DNA from: Porogramme epimiltina
Lineage: Eukaryota; Basidiomycota; Agaricomycetes; Polyporales; Polyporaceae
Length of the DNA: 64,000 nt
Reading direction: 5' to 3'
Assembly: GCA_900155495.1 (NCBI GenBank)
Contig: FTLJ01000311.1
Coordinates: 48,827 to 112,826, forward strand
Below the pieces are notes generated by a model. The model did not search any database. It was not told the DNA's origin and saw only the letters and a list, made by a program, of their open reading frames with translations. Position numbers and translations under genes: made by a program. This document shows, one piece after another, positions 23,545-34,316 of the stretch. How positions within the stretch are numbered: the stretch's first letter is position 1; every line of letters begins with the position of its first letter.

Positions 23545-25384
23545 ATGACTACGACCACAACAATCATGGCCCGCCCACTGCCTTCACCCTTGCAGATGGG
23601 CTCATCCGACGTCCTGGCTTCTTCGCCCGTTGTCCTTCGCCAGAGCCATGGCACCGCGCCACTCTTTCTCCATCGCAAGCCCATCTTCCACCCTCGACAA
23701 ACCATCTCGTCGTCCTCCCTAGTCCTCCCTAGCTCGTCCGCCATCCCAAGAAGCGCCCCTCCCAACTCAGGCTCGTATTCTTTTGCGAGCGCAGCCTTCC
23801 CAACACCAGGCGATCACTCTCGGCACGCATCCGCGTCTTCCACAAGACACCGTATACTTCCCATTGCTGGACGCTCGTCCTCACCCATCTCTCCGGGCGC
23901 ACGGCCTATGGCCCCTCCCGCACGACAGAAGGCGTTACCTCCAGTACCATTCCCCACCATGCGGCGCGCAGCTTTGGACGATGATGAGGTGCTCGACCCG
24001 GAGCTGCTCGCCCTCCTCCGCCCTTCACAGCCGCCGGCGTCGCGGCCGGTCTCCGTAGACCCTGAAGAGACTCTGCGGCAGCTCGAGCAACTGGCAGCAT
24101 CTCTCAAGCGCTTCGGCGGTGCACCGGATGGCGCAGGCCGTGCGTCCGAGGAAGACGATGGGGCGCGCCACAATCTTGATGCAGAGGATGCGGCGCGGGA
24201 TGCTGCCCGCTCAGATCTCTCTCACGCGGAGAATGCGGACCCAGCGGAGACGAAGGACGGCGCGGAGCCTGCGTGGAAGGATAGCGCGGCGATGGCCGTG
24301 CCGTACATTGTCGTCACGTCCTCTGACGAGCTCTCGCGGCAGCAGAGCCTGAGGGCGGAGGTGTCTGGTTCGTCGTTCTCGGACGAGTTTGGTGGGATTG
24401 GAATGAACGCAAAAGCGCTGGATTCGACGGAAGACCTGGAATGGGTCGATGCGTACGGCGGGTGGGGTACGTCGGAAAAGGGGAAGTGGAAGGAGATCGT
24501 GGAGGTCGATGACGACGACGAGGAACAGGTGAGTATTCACGTCTCTGTCGGAAAAGACTAGCTTCTGACTATACTCAAAACTTGACAGGATGTGACAACC
24601 CTGCTGCAAGCCGCGGCCTCAGAGAAGCCCTACGCGTACGATCTTCTGGTACGTCGTTCCTCCCCCACTCGCGCATTCGCAGCCTACCAACCCGCTCCCG
24701 ACCGCTGCGCAGGACGCCTCTGACTTCTTCGTCGGCTCATCCACCTCCCGCGAGGCCCACGCCGCCACCGGATACCGCAGCACCCGCCGTCGCCCGTCGC
24801 CGCCCCGCAGCACCCTCCTCGGCATCACCGGGCCCCGCAGGCGCAAGCGCAAGCCCGCGCCGCTCATGCTCGCCAACGCCGCGCAGGCCGAGGACGGAGA
24901 CGTCGAGGAGCGCGGCCGCCGTGCCATGTCCGAGCTCGACGCGATGCTCGCGAGCGCACTCATGTTCAACCCGCCCCCCTCGCGCCGCCCACAGACCGCC
25001 CCGAGCGGCGCACGCGAGCGCGAGCGCGGGCGCACCAAGAGCGCCCTCCCGCCGTCCTCGTGGCTCCCCGGGGCCTCGGGAGGCTCGCGCTCCGTCGACC
25101 TCAAGCACGCGCGGCCTGCGACCCCCGCACCGCCAGGGTCGGCGTCGCTCCTGCCCGAGCAGGGCGCGGAGGGCCTCGGTGCGGACCCCAACCGGCACTC
25201 GGCGCCGCTCCCGCCCATGCCGCACTCGCCCGCGCCCGCGGGCCGGCACGCGGCGTCGTGGTTGGGAATCGGCGGCGGAGCGAGCTCCGCGCCGAGCTCC
25301 CCCGCGCCGACGCCGTCGCCGCGCTCGAGCAGTCGCCCGCGTCTCAAGTCTCTGAAGGGGCTTTTCAAGCCTTGGTCCAAGTAG
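23545..25384 (+). CDS. Unidentified Ser/Pro-rich acidic protein
   Basis: Three exons (23545-24528, 24589-24648, 24713-25384) give 571 residues. The N-terminal third is Ser/Pro-rich and disordered. A Leu-rich acidic segment follows at about residues 148-185 (DPELLALLRPSQPP, then ETLRQLEQLAASLKRFGG). Next come an acidic region ending EIVEVDDDDEEQ and, across two introns, DVTTLLQAAASEKPYAYDLL and DASDFFVGSSTSRE. A conserved-looking SELDAMLASALMFNPP and a basic C-terminus (RPRLKSLKGLFKPWSK) complete it. Exon 2 is 60 nt. I do not recognise the family. The open frame extends upstream of 23545, but the added residues look like leader translation. The clean splice joins and ordered islands argue that it is a real gene. 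Confidence 0.65.
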
Positions 25385-26255
25385 TTGGGCACATCTCCGC
25401 TCGTTTCATCTCGCTCTCGCCCGCCCACCCCCGCTTATTCGCTCTTTTTGACGACTCTACTCTAGAGCTGTAGCCTTATCCTTATCCTCTCCGCGTCGTG
25501 AAGTCATCGCTAAGTACTGAGTGGGTGGCTTCCCGATATTTAGTCGTTATTTATTCACTAGTAACACACAAGCAATGTACAAAACCCAGCATCCCAACTA
25601 CGTGGTCAATATTAACTTATATGCGGCCAATACCATCTTCAGTCAGAGTGCACCCCACATATGGGCTCGAGCCCCTCGCCGACCGCACCACAGTCGGCCT
25701 TGCGGAACATAAAAATCCATTAGCCCGATTGAGTCTATTACTTTAGATTCGATCAAAATATACGACAGTACAACACCGTACAAGGAGAGCGGACGCACAG
25801 AGGATGATATGATCTCAGAGTCAGAGAGAGTGGATGGGGCAAGCGAGGGAGAGAGGGAGAGAGAGAATGCACAGAGCAAGGCGGCAGCTAGCGTACGTAT
25901 GTATATGCAGCGTGTAGCAGACGTAGTGTACCGTATAGACAACAGAACCGACCGACCACAACCGCACGGACGTGAATACACCCACCCGCCGCCCGACGAC
26001 ACGACATGACGACACGATGCGACGACGAACACATCATCTGGCACGGCACAACCAATTCATGACACTTGTAATACGACAGCACCTCGATGGGAGGAATCAA
26101 AAAACGGCCAGAGGACAGCGGCGGGCGGAGACGGGCAGGGGCAAGCAGAGGAACCAGCAGGACGGAGGGGAGGGAGCTGTTCGGTTGCAAAAGGACTCCG
26201 AGGTCGGGGGCGCCTTGATCACCCCTCCCCTTCGACGACAAGCCGGGTCGGGAAA
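25385..26255. other. Intergenic, convergent 3' flanks with a purine tract
   Basis: About 870 bases between convergent genes. A GA-rich simple tract lies at about 25815-25870. A minus-strand frame of more than 900 codons crosses part of this region only because the R3H-SUZ exon 3 frame reads on through an intron; it is not separate coding sequence. Confidence 0.5.
25815..25870. repeat. GA-rich low-complexity tract
   Basis: Repeated GAGAGAG and GGGAGAGA units form a purine-only microsatellite-like stretch in the 3' intergenic region. Confidence 0.5.
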
Positions 26256-29200
26256 TTACGAAGACAGCACTGGGGAAACAACCGCCTCCCCCATAGCCGC
26301 CCCCAGTTCTCCAGCGCCGGAGATAAGAGAAGGCGAGGGGGCCGCCACCGCCGCCGCCGCCGCCCCGTCGCCGTCTGTGAGGCCTAACGCGCCCATCTGT
26401 TCCGCGAAGCCGACGACGGGGACGTTGGCGCCCGTGTTCGCCCTGCTCCGCCCGTTTGCGTTCGAGCCCGCGCCGCCCCCGATGCGTCCAGCGGTCTTCG
26501 GGTTGAACAGCTCTGCGTGCTTCGGCGGCGGCCGCTCGAAACCATTCCCGTCTTGCTCGTCGAGCCTTCCGAGAGCGGCGGGCACGGGCGCCGCGGGCAC
26601 TAGCGGGCTCGCGCTCGCGCTCGCGTTCTGCGAAGTGGGGTAGTGCACCAGCGCGCTGCCCTGAGCCGTGTTCGCGCCGTTTCCTTGTGGAGGGGCGGCG
26701 GTCATGACGCGCGATATGGACGCGTTCGTCCACGCGCCGCCAGGTGCTGGTTGGCGTGCCGGCGCAGGGTTGGGGCCGGACGAGAGAGGGGGGAAGTCGG
26801 TCGACTGGAGGACGGGCTGTTGCTGCGGGGGAAGGTGGGAGGGGCCGGCACCCATCCGTGCAGGTGACATGGTCCGCGAGGCATTGTGATGGTCGTGGTG
26901 CCGTGCATTGTGGGGCTTCAGACCGACGGCCCAATCGGGGCGGGCGGGGAGCGGATGCTTCGAGGACGTCGAGGTGGGCTGGACCAACGAGGTCGTAGGC
27001 GTAGTGTTGTAGGGCATAGATCCTGGAGTAAAGAACGTTCTTCTGGACGAAGATGACGTGGATGACGACTGCGAACGCAACGATCAGCCGAAGAACTCGG
27101 AAATGCATGTCAGAATAAATCGATAGGACGTGACTCACCGCCGTCGAAGACGTCTCGTCCGCTGGTGTCCTTGCGCCGGTGCTGCTTCCGGCGCTGGACG
27201 CCCCAGGTGTCCGCCTCATGTTGTTACTCAACCGAGGGCCATAAGCATCCACCCCATTGTTAACGCCACCAGGGGTGTAAGGGAACGCTCCCGGTGCCGT
27301 ACCGGGACCGTACGTCCATGCGTTGCGCGACCGACTGCCTCCACGTTTCCCATTGACGCTGCCGTGGCCACTGCTGTTCCGCGATGACGTTCTGCTGATG
27401 GTGTGTCCATCCATGCTCATCGCATTGCTAGAATTGGGCGGCATAGCGTCCGGAGTGGGGCCGGGATGATATGCCTGGCCGGGCATGGGAGGTGGGGGCG
27501 GTCCCATAGGGGCACCAGGCTGGTACGGTTGGTGGTAATAGCCCGGAACGCCGTTGTATGCGTACGACGCAGGAGTTGGCGTGTACTGTTGGAATTGGGG
27601 GACATTTTGCATGGGAGGCTGCATCCGTTGCGCATCAGCATGACCTGGCGGAATGCCAGGCTGGGGTGGGTGTTGCTGGAGATGCAGGGGTGCGTGAGGA
27701 GGTTGTCCATGAGGGAGCTGCCCTTGCGGGGGAGGCCCGGTCCACATATAAGGATGGGGGTACGCGGTTTGTTGAGCGGTGTTCGGTGGCGGATACATGC
27801 CTTCGTGGACACCGGCGGCGGTCGGGTCGGGTTGTGGGGGGACGGTGTAGGGATATGGGTAGTAGTATTGTCCCATGTACGGTTGTTGCCCCGGAGCAGC
27901 AGTGTTGTAAGATGGATAGACGTAAGGGGGCATATACCCTGTCGGCTGTGCTGGAGCTCCATATTGGCCTTGCTCGTACTGCTGACCAGGGGACGGTTCG
28001 TATAATGATGGGTAGGTAAACGAGGGGGATGTCGCTCTTGAGTTGCGTGAGCTGCCGGACCCATTCGCATTGTACGACGCCCCCGAAGATCGCATTGATC
28101 GGACGGAAGAGTTCGTCGACCCGGTGCCTCTGCGCGCGTCCCTCTTGTCGCGGTTCACAGGGCCAGACCACTCGCTCTCCGTGGGCGCAGAGCTGGCCGA
28201 GTCGTCCATGTCGCCGATGCTGCTTCCCCGCCCTCCACTAGTCGATCCAGACCCGGAGACCAGGCTGAATGTGGACGAGTTGGCGCTCATGTCCTTCTCC
28301 TTCTCCTTCTTTTCCTCGAAGCCCATGAAGATCCGTGAGCGCGCCTCCTTGTATTCCGCAGTGCGCTCTTCGATGGTTTTGTATTTCCGCGCGCTGGTGC
28401 TGGCGGCGCTGCTGAGCCCGCCCACGCTTCCCGCCTCTGAGGCATCCACGTCCGAGGTATCAGCGTCTTCGCCTGTGGTGGAGCCTGGCTGGGAGTGCTG
28501 CCTGCCGCGCAGGGGTCGGTCGGTGCGCCGCATGATCTGAAACGCGGGTTGGGCGGACTCTTCTGCGGGAACGAGCTCGCAGATCCGCCGGGTGGGGCTG
28601 CAGAGTACGATGTGAGCCCGACGCTCTATGATGACCTCCACAAAGGGGGCAGGGGCACTCACATGCGACTCTCAGCACGGTAGGCAACAGAGATGGTCTT
28701 TGTGGCTTGGTCCATTTCGGAGTTCAGCCTATAGTATGCCGAACATCGATGGACGAGGAGCCGTTGGTACGAAGACGTCGGGTTGAAGTCCATCTTCGGC
28801 CTGAGAGCCACGCACGGTCAGAACATGATCCTAGGCCGCCGCACGCCCCCGCAGAGCCGCAAACCCGCGCACCCACATAGGCAGGCGCACAGTCGTGGGG
28901 AACGGCAGCAAACCGTCGTGTGACGCGAGCAGCGGTCGCGGGGAGGGGGGCAAATACGACCGAGACTATGTAGAGACGCACCTTCGTTCTTTGATCAGTG
29001 CCTCCAGTTGCTCCCCGAGCTTGAGGACGTAGAGCCTGTCCTTGTTTCTGAGCGCCTCCAGGATCTGCACATCGGGGTCGACATCCACGGCGACCGTGCT
29101 GGATTCCATCGCTCCTGATGCGCTCGTGGGCAGGGACGACTCGGACTTGGTGTTCAGGGAGGAGGCGGAGGATGACGGGTTGTATGACGGCGATGTGCCG

Positions 29201-29292
29201 ACAGGGCTGGAGGAGAGTGACCGCTCGCCCGGGCCCTCCTGTGCGCTCGCGGGAGGTCGAGCTGTGGCTGCGTCGCCAGATGGTGTCGCCAT
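26256..29292 (-). CDS. R3H and SUZ domain RNA-binding protein with a Pro/Gln/Tyr-rich region
   Basis: Four exons (29292-28982, 28800-28663, 28597-27139, 27068-26256) give 906 residues. The R3H domain (about residues 60-150) is rebuilt across two introns: LEALIKERRPKMDFNP, then SSYQRLLVHRCSAYYRL with the R-x-x-x-H core, then TISVAYRAESRIP. A SUZ-like segment follows (QIMRRTDRP and, later, TIEERTAEYKEARSRIF). R3H and SUZ together mark single-stranded nucleic-acid or mRNA binders like R3HDM1/2, ARPP-21 and Drosophila Encore. Residues about 270-470 are rich in Pro, Gln, Tyr and Gly and resemble prion-like regions of mRNP-granule proteins. A C-terminal segment contains a DFPPLSS motif. A likely cytoplasmic mRNA-regulatory role is inference. 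Further in-frame ATGs lie upstream, but 29292 opens the conserved part. Confidence 0.85.
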
Positions 29293-29815
29293 GTCTGGAA
29301 TCGGCGATCCGGATGACGGGCCTGAGCGAGGTTTATCGGACGCGTGTGCGGGTACTTCTACGTGCTCTAGTGCGGGTTCTGTGTGCGTGCAACACGACGG
29401 GGCATGGGGCTCAGCACGGGGTGCGGGGAGAGGGCAGGGGTGGCTTCGGGTAACCACAGCAGCCCTCCGCAGCAGTGGGAACGAGAGCACGCACCAGCAG
29501 ACATGTATGGGGTCAGACGCGGGCTGTGTATGCTCGAAATTGGGGACCGAGGGCGATGTGGAGAGCAGACGGGGTGGGGTGCATCAGGTCCGAGGGTAAG
29601 TGCATCCTCTAACAACGAGCGCCCATTGCTCTTCAATGCTGCCAAGCGCCCGCCTGCCACCGCAAAAACTCCGCCACCTTCAGCCACCTGCGAGTCGCTC
29701 ACTGAGCCCCACTCTGCTCTCTCACAACGAAGGGGTATGCACAGGTTTATATTACAGGCGCAGGCCCAGAAGGACACGCTCATTACAGGCGCTGATAAAT
29801 AACGACATCGAATCA
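29293..29815. other. Intergenic: R3H-SUZ promoter and transporter 3' flank
   Basis: About 520 bases between two minus-strand genes in tandem. Frames on both strands (for example 29383-29802 plus) have no recognisable content. Confidence 0.4.
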
Positions 29816-32415
29816 CTAATGCGCCGTCTCCGCCTCCGGGTGGAAAAGCCCATAAATGTTGAAGCTCAAGCTGCGAGAACCGCGATCAGGGACATGCGAA
29901 AGAAAGACGAGGACAACACTGACCAGAAGACGAAGATGCACATTCCATAGATGGCCAGCCCAAGGGACGCCCGAGATAGCGTCTTGTTCGAGCTGGGATC
30001 ATCGCGCGAAAGCTGTGAAGCACGCCATCAGCGCCCAGCCTCCAGTACCGCCTGTAGTGCGGATGCGCTCACCTTCCACCAGAATAGACCCGGCAGGATG
30101 AACGAAATCGTCGTCGAGCCTGTGGAGCCCACGAAGGATAGCACTGCAAGACACGTAACGACACGTAGGCGACGTCATCTTGGTCACCATCACGGACCGA
30201 AGTGTGCGACGAAGAAACACGCACCCATCTTCAGGTCGTCCACGAAGTATGCTATCGAGAAACCACTCGCGACAATCGCAACAGTGAGGAGTGCGTGCTT
30301 GAGTGGCGTCATATCATGGCTCTCATGATGTTCGTCCTCCGGTTCGTCGTCCTCGTCACCAGGCGCCGGCTTGCTTACTTGGCCCGCGTGGAAGACCTTG
30401 TCCAAACAGTTCCGGCACGGATGCACTTGCAGAGGATACGAGAACATGACTAGGATAGCAATGGCCAGTTGCCCGATCGCGATGAATAGCGACGTGGATG
30501 GGTACATGGCAATGATATTCGGGCCAACCTAATTCCCCCATCAGCAACGGGCTGAACCGTGGTAATGAGCGTGTACCAACCTTTGAGCCAAAGGTCAGGT
30601 AACCGAACACCGCAATGATCTCGTATATCAGGGCAGCAGACCCAATAGACGTGCCAATCACAATGTTCATCCGCTTCTGCGAATTGGTCTGGATCTCATT
30701 GAAGATCGGGAAGAGCTAGAAGAGCGCATCATCAAAACACGAGACGAGAAATCACGAGACAAGGTTATCTTACGTTCTGCGCGCAAGTGTAGGCGAATAC
30801 TTGCACAGGGAACGTCGAGACGAAACTTGGAGAGAATTTGATGAGACTGATCTCGCCCGGCGCCTGGGTGCCTTCTAGAGGGAAGAAATAGCAGACTATG
30901 ACTATAAGGACGAGATATGCTGCGAACAGAGTAAGTGCCTGTATTCACACGTTTGACAAGGATCAAATCGCTCTTACCTACGGAGAACAATGCAATGTAA
31001 CTGGTATGTCTCAAGCTGTCGAGCTTCCGGAGGAAAGTGAGCGGAATGAGGGGAATCATGATCAAGGTAATCCAGTTCTGTCCAGAAAGCATCCATGTCT
31101 GCGGGTTTACGTCCGGCGATGCAAGGTCGTGGTAAAACGCGAGAACAACATTAGGCATGAGCGACTTTATGATGATGAGATAGCTTTGGACGCATATCAG
31201 GACCGAACGGACTTCTCGGATGGTTTGAGGACTTACCTTATAGAAACACCGAAACACTTGACTGCAATAGCGGCGTCGAAAAAGACGGCAGCTTTGGGGA
31301 ATGTCATTTCCGCAATGGCGAAGAACGATGCTCGCCTATGCGGTGCCTTGGCAGCACATAGTGAAAGCAAGTATAGACCGAACGCAGCTACGCCGCCCGA
31401 AAACGCGCAGGTAACTATTCCGGGCAAGATGCCAGCTGAGGCCATAGCCTAAACAAAGGGCGTCAGCGTTCAATCCGCAAATGCTATGGAGCACAGGACT
31501 GCGAAACGGGATCATAACGTCTCTGCACATTCCAGCGTTCGCACTCGAGGAGCTCAAATATGTTGGATGCCGTCGAACGACAACCCAACACATCGTAGAG
31601 AGCAGTTGGGAATGCTTTGTACGCCATACAAACACATTCTCCTCCCAGTTGTCACAGACAACGGAGGCCACTCTCGGTTGCAATGCCCCACATCCGAGGC
31701 GAAATAACCCGACCCCAATATCTTCCGTGGGTCCGTGAGCCGCACGGGTTCCTCCTAGCACAGGACGAGGAGGCGGCATGATACGACCCTTTCACACTCG
31801 GACATCCGTCCTCATATGAGGACCTTGGCCCCCATGCAGGCCGAAGGCAACAGACGGCTAAGTAACCGAGGGTCTGACTGATAGACGATACGGAACCCTA
31901 CAGTCGTGCATAACGCGTACTGAAGGACTGGCACTCACCATAGGGAACGTGAGCATCCCTAAGCAGAGCGTATACACTTAGTACAACGATAAACGCGTAT
32001 GACACGAGTCGATTGACGCACCGCTCCCAATGATCGTGTTCGCCAGGTTGCTCGTCGAACTCGTCAACGACGCATGTCCTTCTCGCTTCGGTCTCCTCGC
32101 AGACGCGGCCGCTCCGAGCAGCGCGTCGCCCTCGCTGGAGTTGCGGGGATCGTCCGCGGTCGCGTGCTGCTGTTGTGTGTCCCGGCCTTCGTGGCCTTGC
32201 GCGGCGCCGTACTGCTGCACCATCTCGTAGTCGTCGTCGCCGTCAAAGTCCAGAGTCGAGGAGGGGTGCGTGCGTTGCGCGAGTGTAGATAAGCTGAGCG
32301 CAGTGGCCTGGACGGCGTGGCGGGCAGGCGAGAGGGGCGTGTGCGAGGAGTGAGCGGGCCTAGCGCCAGATGATCCGGAGGAGGAGGGTGGAGAGGAGCG
32401 TGCTGGATTGGGCAT
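29816..32415 (-). CDS. Amino acid transporter, AAAP (SLC38/Avt) family
   Basis: Ten exons give 543 residues, about 32415-32022, 31958-31939, 31448-31237, 31183-30978, 30919-30774, 30715-30581, 30528-30225, 30143-30073, 30012-29924 and 29870-29816. A soluble N-terminus of about 125 residues precedes about eleven membrane helices. The first helix starts NTIIGSGMLTFPMAMASAGILPG, shown here in parts: NTIIGSG in exon 1, MLTFPM in the 20-nt exon 2, AMASAGILPG in exon 3. This is the AAAP signature. Later landmarks are QNWITLIMIPLIPLTFLRKL, NEIQTNSQKRMN and YPLQVHPCRNCLDKV. The long acidic loop (DEDDEPEDEHHES) is typical of fungal Avt-like proteins. The likely substrate is neutral amino acids at the vacuole or plasma membrane. 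Intron 2 is about 490 nt, several times longer than any other intron found here. One donor is GTTGGT. Confidence 0.85.
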
Positions 32416-32814
32416 GGGCGGTCGGGAAACAGACTTGACAGGAGGCCAGATTTGTCAGCTCGGCCGCCCTTCGTCCTGCAGTACCATCGTAATCTGAGCC
32501 TGGGGCGCCTGGAGGTCCATTTAGGACTGACCCTCGTGTGCCGGAACTAGGCCGAATCACCGCAACATAAACTAAAAGTGTTACGCAGTCATGTTCCAAC
32601 ACTCGGACCAGAGCCTACTAGGACCGCCACATACGATTGCGTTGGCGGCTGCTTCGCCTCAATGCGCCACCGCAGGCGCGCCCTGGGGCGCGTGACACTG
32701 CGGGGGCGTGAGACACACTTGCTTTTTGTAGCTCCGAGGCCGACTCCACCATCCTCGAACAGGCCGCCTTGTCCTCGGTTAGACCTCTTCTTCATTGGAC
32801 TCGGCCCTCTACAC
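32416..32814. other. Divergent promoter region (transporter / RPB4)
   Basis: About 400 bases shared by two divergent genes. No TATA box is obvious, as expected for a housekeeping gene like RPB4. No additional gene is seen. Confidence 0.45.
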
Positions 32815-33469
32815 ATGGCTCTCCGCCATCGCCCCGCACACGAAGAGGAGGACGCGTCTGCACTCAGGCTCGGCTCTGGTATGCCATTCTCTCTTTTCAT
32901 ATTCTGCCCCTCAGCCAACATTAACCTCGAATCCGTTCTCCCCCAGAGTTCAACAACGCCGGTTGTTTGCTCATCTCTGAGGTGCGCTACCTCCTCGAGC
33001 ATCGACCTGGCGATAAGGCTGCTCCGGATACATCGTATGTCTCATGTAACAAGATATCCGTGTTGAAGGGCTGAGCGTTGCGCAGTGTATACAACAAAAC
33101 GTTGGATTACGTGAAGACCTTCGCCAAGTTTGACAAGCCGGAGGCTGCAGCTGCTATTCGAGAGTGCGTCCATATTCTACTCCACGAACCTCTCTAGGTC
33201 CTATCAAGGCCACCAGGACCCTACGAAGAGAGTCCGATTTGACCCAATTCGAGATTGCCCAAATCGCGAACCTATGTCCAGTGACGGCAGAGGAAGCAAA
33301 AAGTATCATTCCAAGGTGCGCCCCGTCCCATCTCGTTGCTTTCTACAGCTCAATCCACACACTCCCGTTCCCCTCGCCATCAACCCCCCTCAGTCTTGTC
33401 AAGATTGACGATGACAAACTGCAACCCCTCCTCGAAGAGATTCAGACCATGAGGAAGTTCCAATCATGA
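32815..33469 (+). CDS. RPB4: RNA polymerase II subunit Rpb4
   Basis: Five exons (32815-32878, 32947-33034, 33086-33163, 33217-33315, 33394-33469) give 134 residues. Rpb4 pairs with Rpb7 to form the stalk of RNA polymerase II and links transcription to mRNA export and decay. The joined protein carries the family core almost unbroken: CLLISEVRYLLEHR, then YNKTLDYVKTFAKF, then RETLRRE, LTQFEIAQIANLCP, AEEAKSIIP and the C-terminal DKLQPLLEEIQTMRKF. Every splice join restores this alignment, so the model is firm. Length matches the compact fungal and animal form; the long linker of budding yeast Rpb4 is absent. Confidence 0.95.
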
Positions 33470-34316
33470 TCCTTCGCACCACAAGTGGCGGAATCCTCCC
33501 ATCCTTTCCACGAAGGATATATTATACCACCTACGGCGCGGTCTAGAGACACGCCGACCCGGCATATATGCATCATGCACCACAACAGCAACTGGGCGAG
33601 CATGGAACGCTATGCGCGCACTTCGCACATCGATTTTTACGGAAGCGTGTACAGAAGTGTAGCATTCAGTCGGCACAGATGGTCTGTTTTTCATGTGGCT
33701 AAGCATAGATACGGGCGTGAAGCCCTGGTTTCCGATACAATACGAGACGTTCTACACGCTTGGTTACCTGTACATATTCCCGTCACGCTAAGCCAGATCG
33801 GTCTGTGAGAAGAAGACCTGATTTGAATTTTATACATCCTCGAGCACTATGTGATGGGCTCTTGCAGCCCCTGTGTGGGCGCTCGACCGAGATCCCGGAA
33901 CATACTGTAGCGATGGAGGCCGAATCTGGTACCTGTGTTTGTTTGGCCAAGTGGCACGCGCCACGCATGCGCCTTCCAAGCACTGCAGTTATCACTCTTG
34001 GTTCACGACCCCCGCGATCCTAGTACTGACAGCATTTCTTCTCTACGACACGTCTCCCTGCTGCTAAGCGCATAAATAACAGTGAGTATCAACGTGGTGG
34101 CGGGCCACAAACACAGTTGATATTCATCTACTCTTTGCCGACCCAGCTTCAAGTTGACCTTCATTGGGCCAAACTATCCTCCTGCAGCTGTAGCCTACGA
34201 TCGGCCTTCCTGCACGCCAACCTTGAGACCCAACAACATCTATTGAACCAATAACAGTAGTAAGTAAACGTCGCATTTAGAGGAAACCCTCCCTAATGCG
34301 ATTTTGTCTTCAGGAG
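33470..34316. other. Intergenic and probable spliced 5' leader of the F-box gene
   Basis: The right part looks like an untranslated leader with two introns: GTGAGTATC at 34082 to CCCAG near 34146, and GTAAGT at 34260 to CTTCAG at 34313. The left part holds the RPB4 3' flank. No separate gene is supported. Confidence 0.5.

Noticed and set aside
25888..27138. Extension of the R3H-SUZ exon 3 frame to 25888 (924 codons)
   Set aside because: It reads through a GTGAGT donor at 27138; the spliced frame to 26256 keeps the Ser/Pro composition and total codon count.
29383..29802. Plus-strand frame between the R3H-SUZ and transporter genes
   Set aside because: No family similarity, and it lies across a promoter and 3' flank.
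34296..34298. ATG as the start of F-box copy A
   Set aside because: It lies within a perfect GTAAGT...CTTCAG leader intron; 34317 is preferred.
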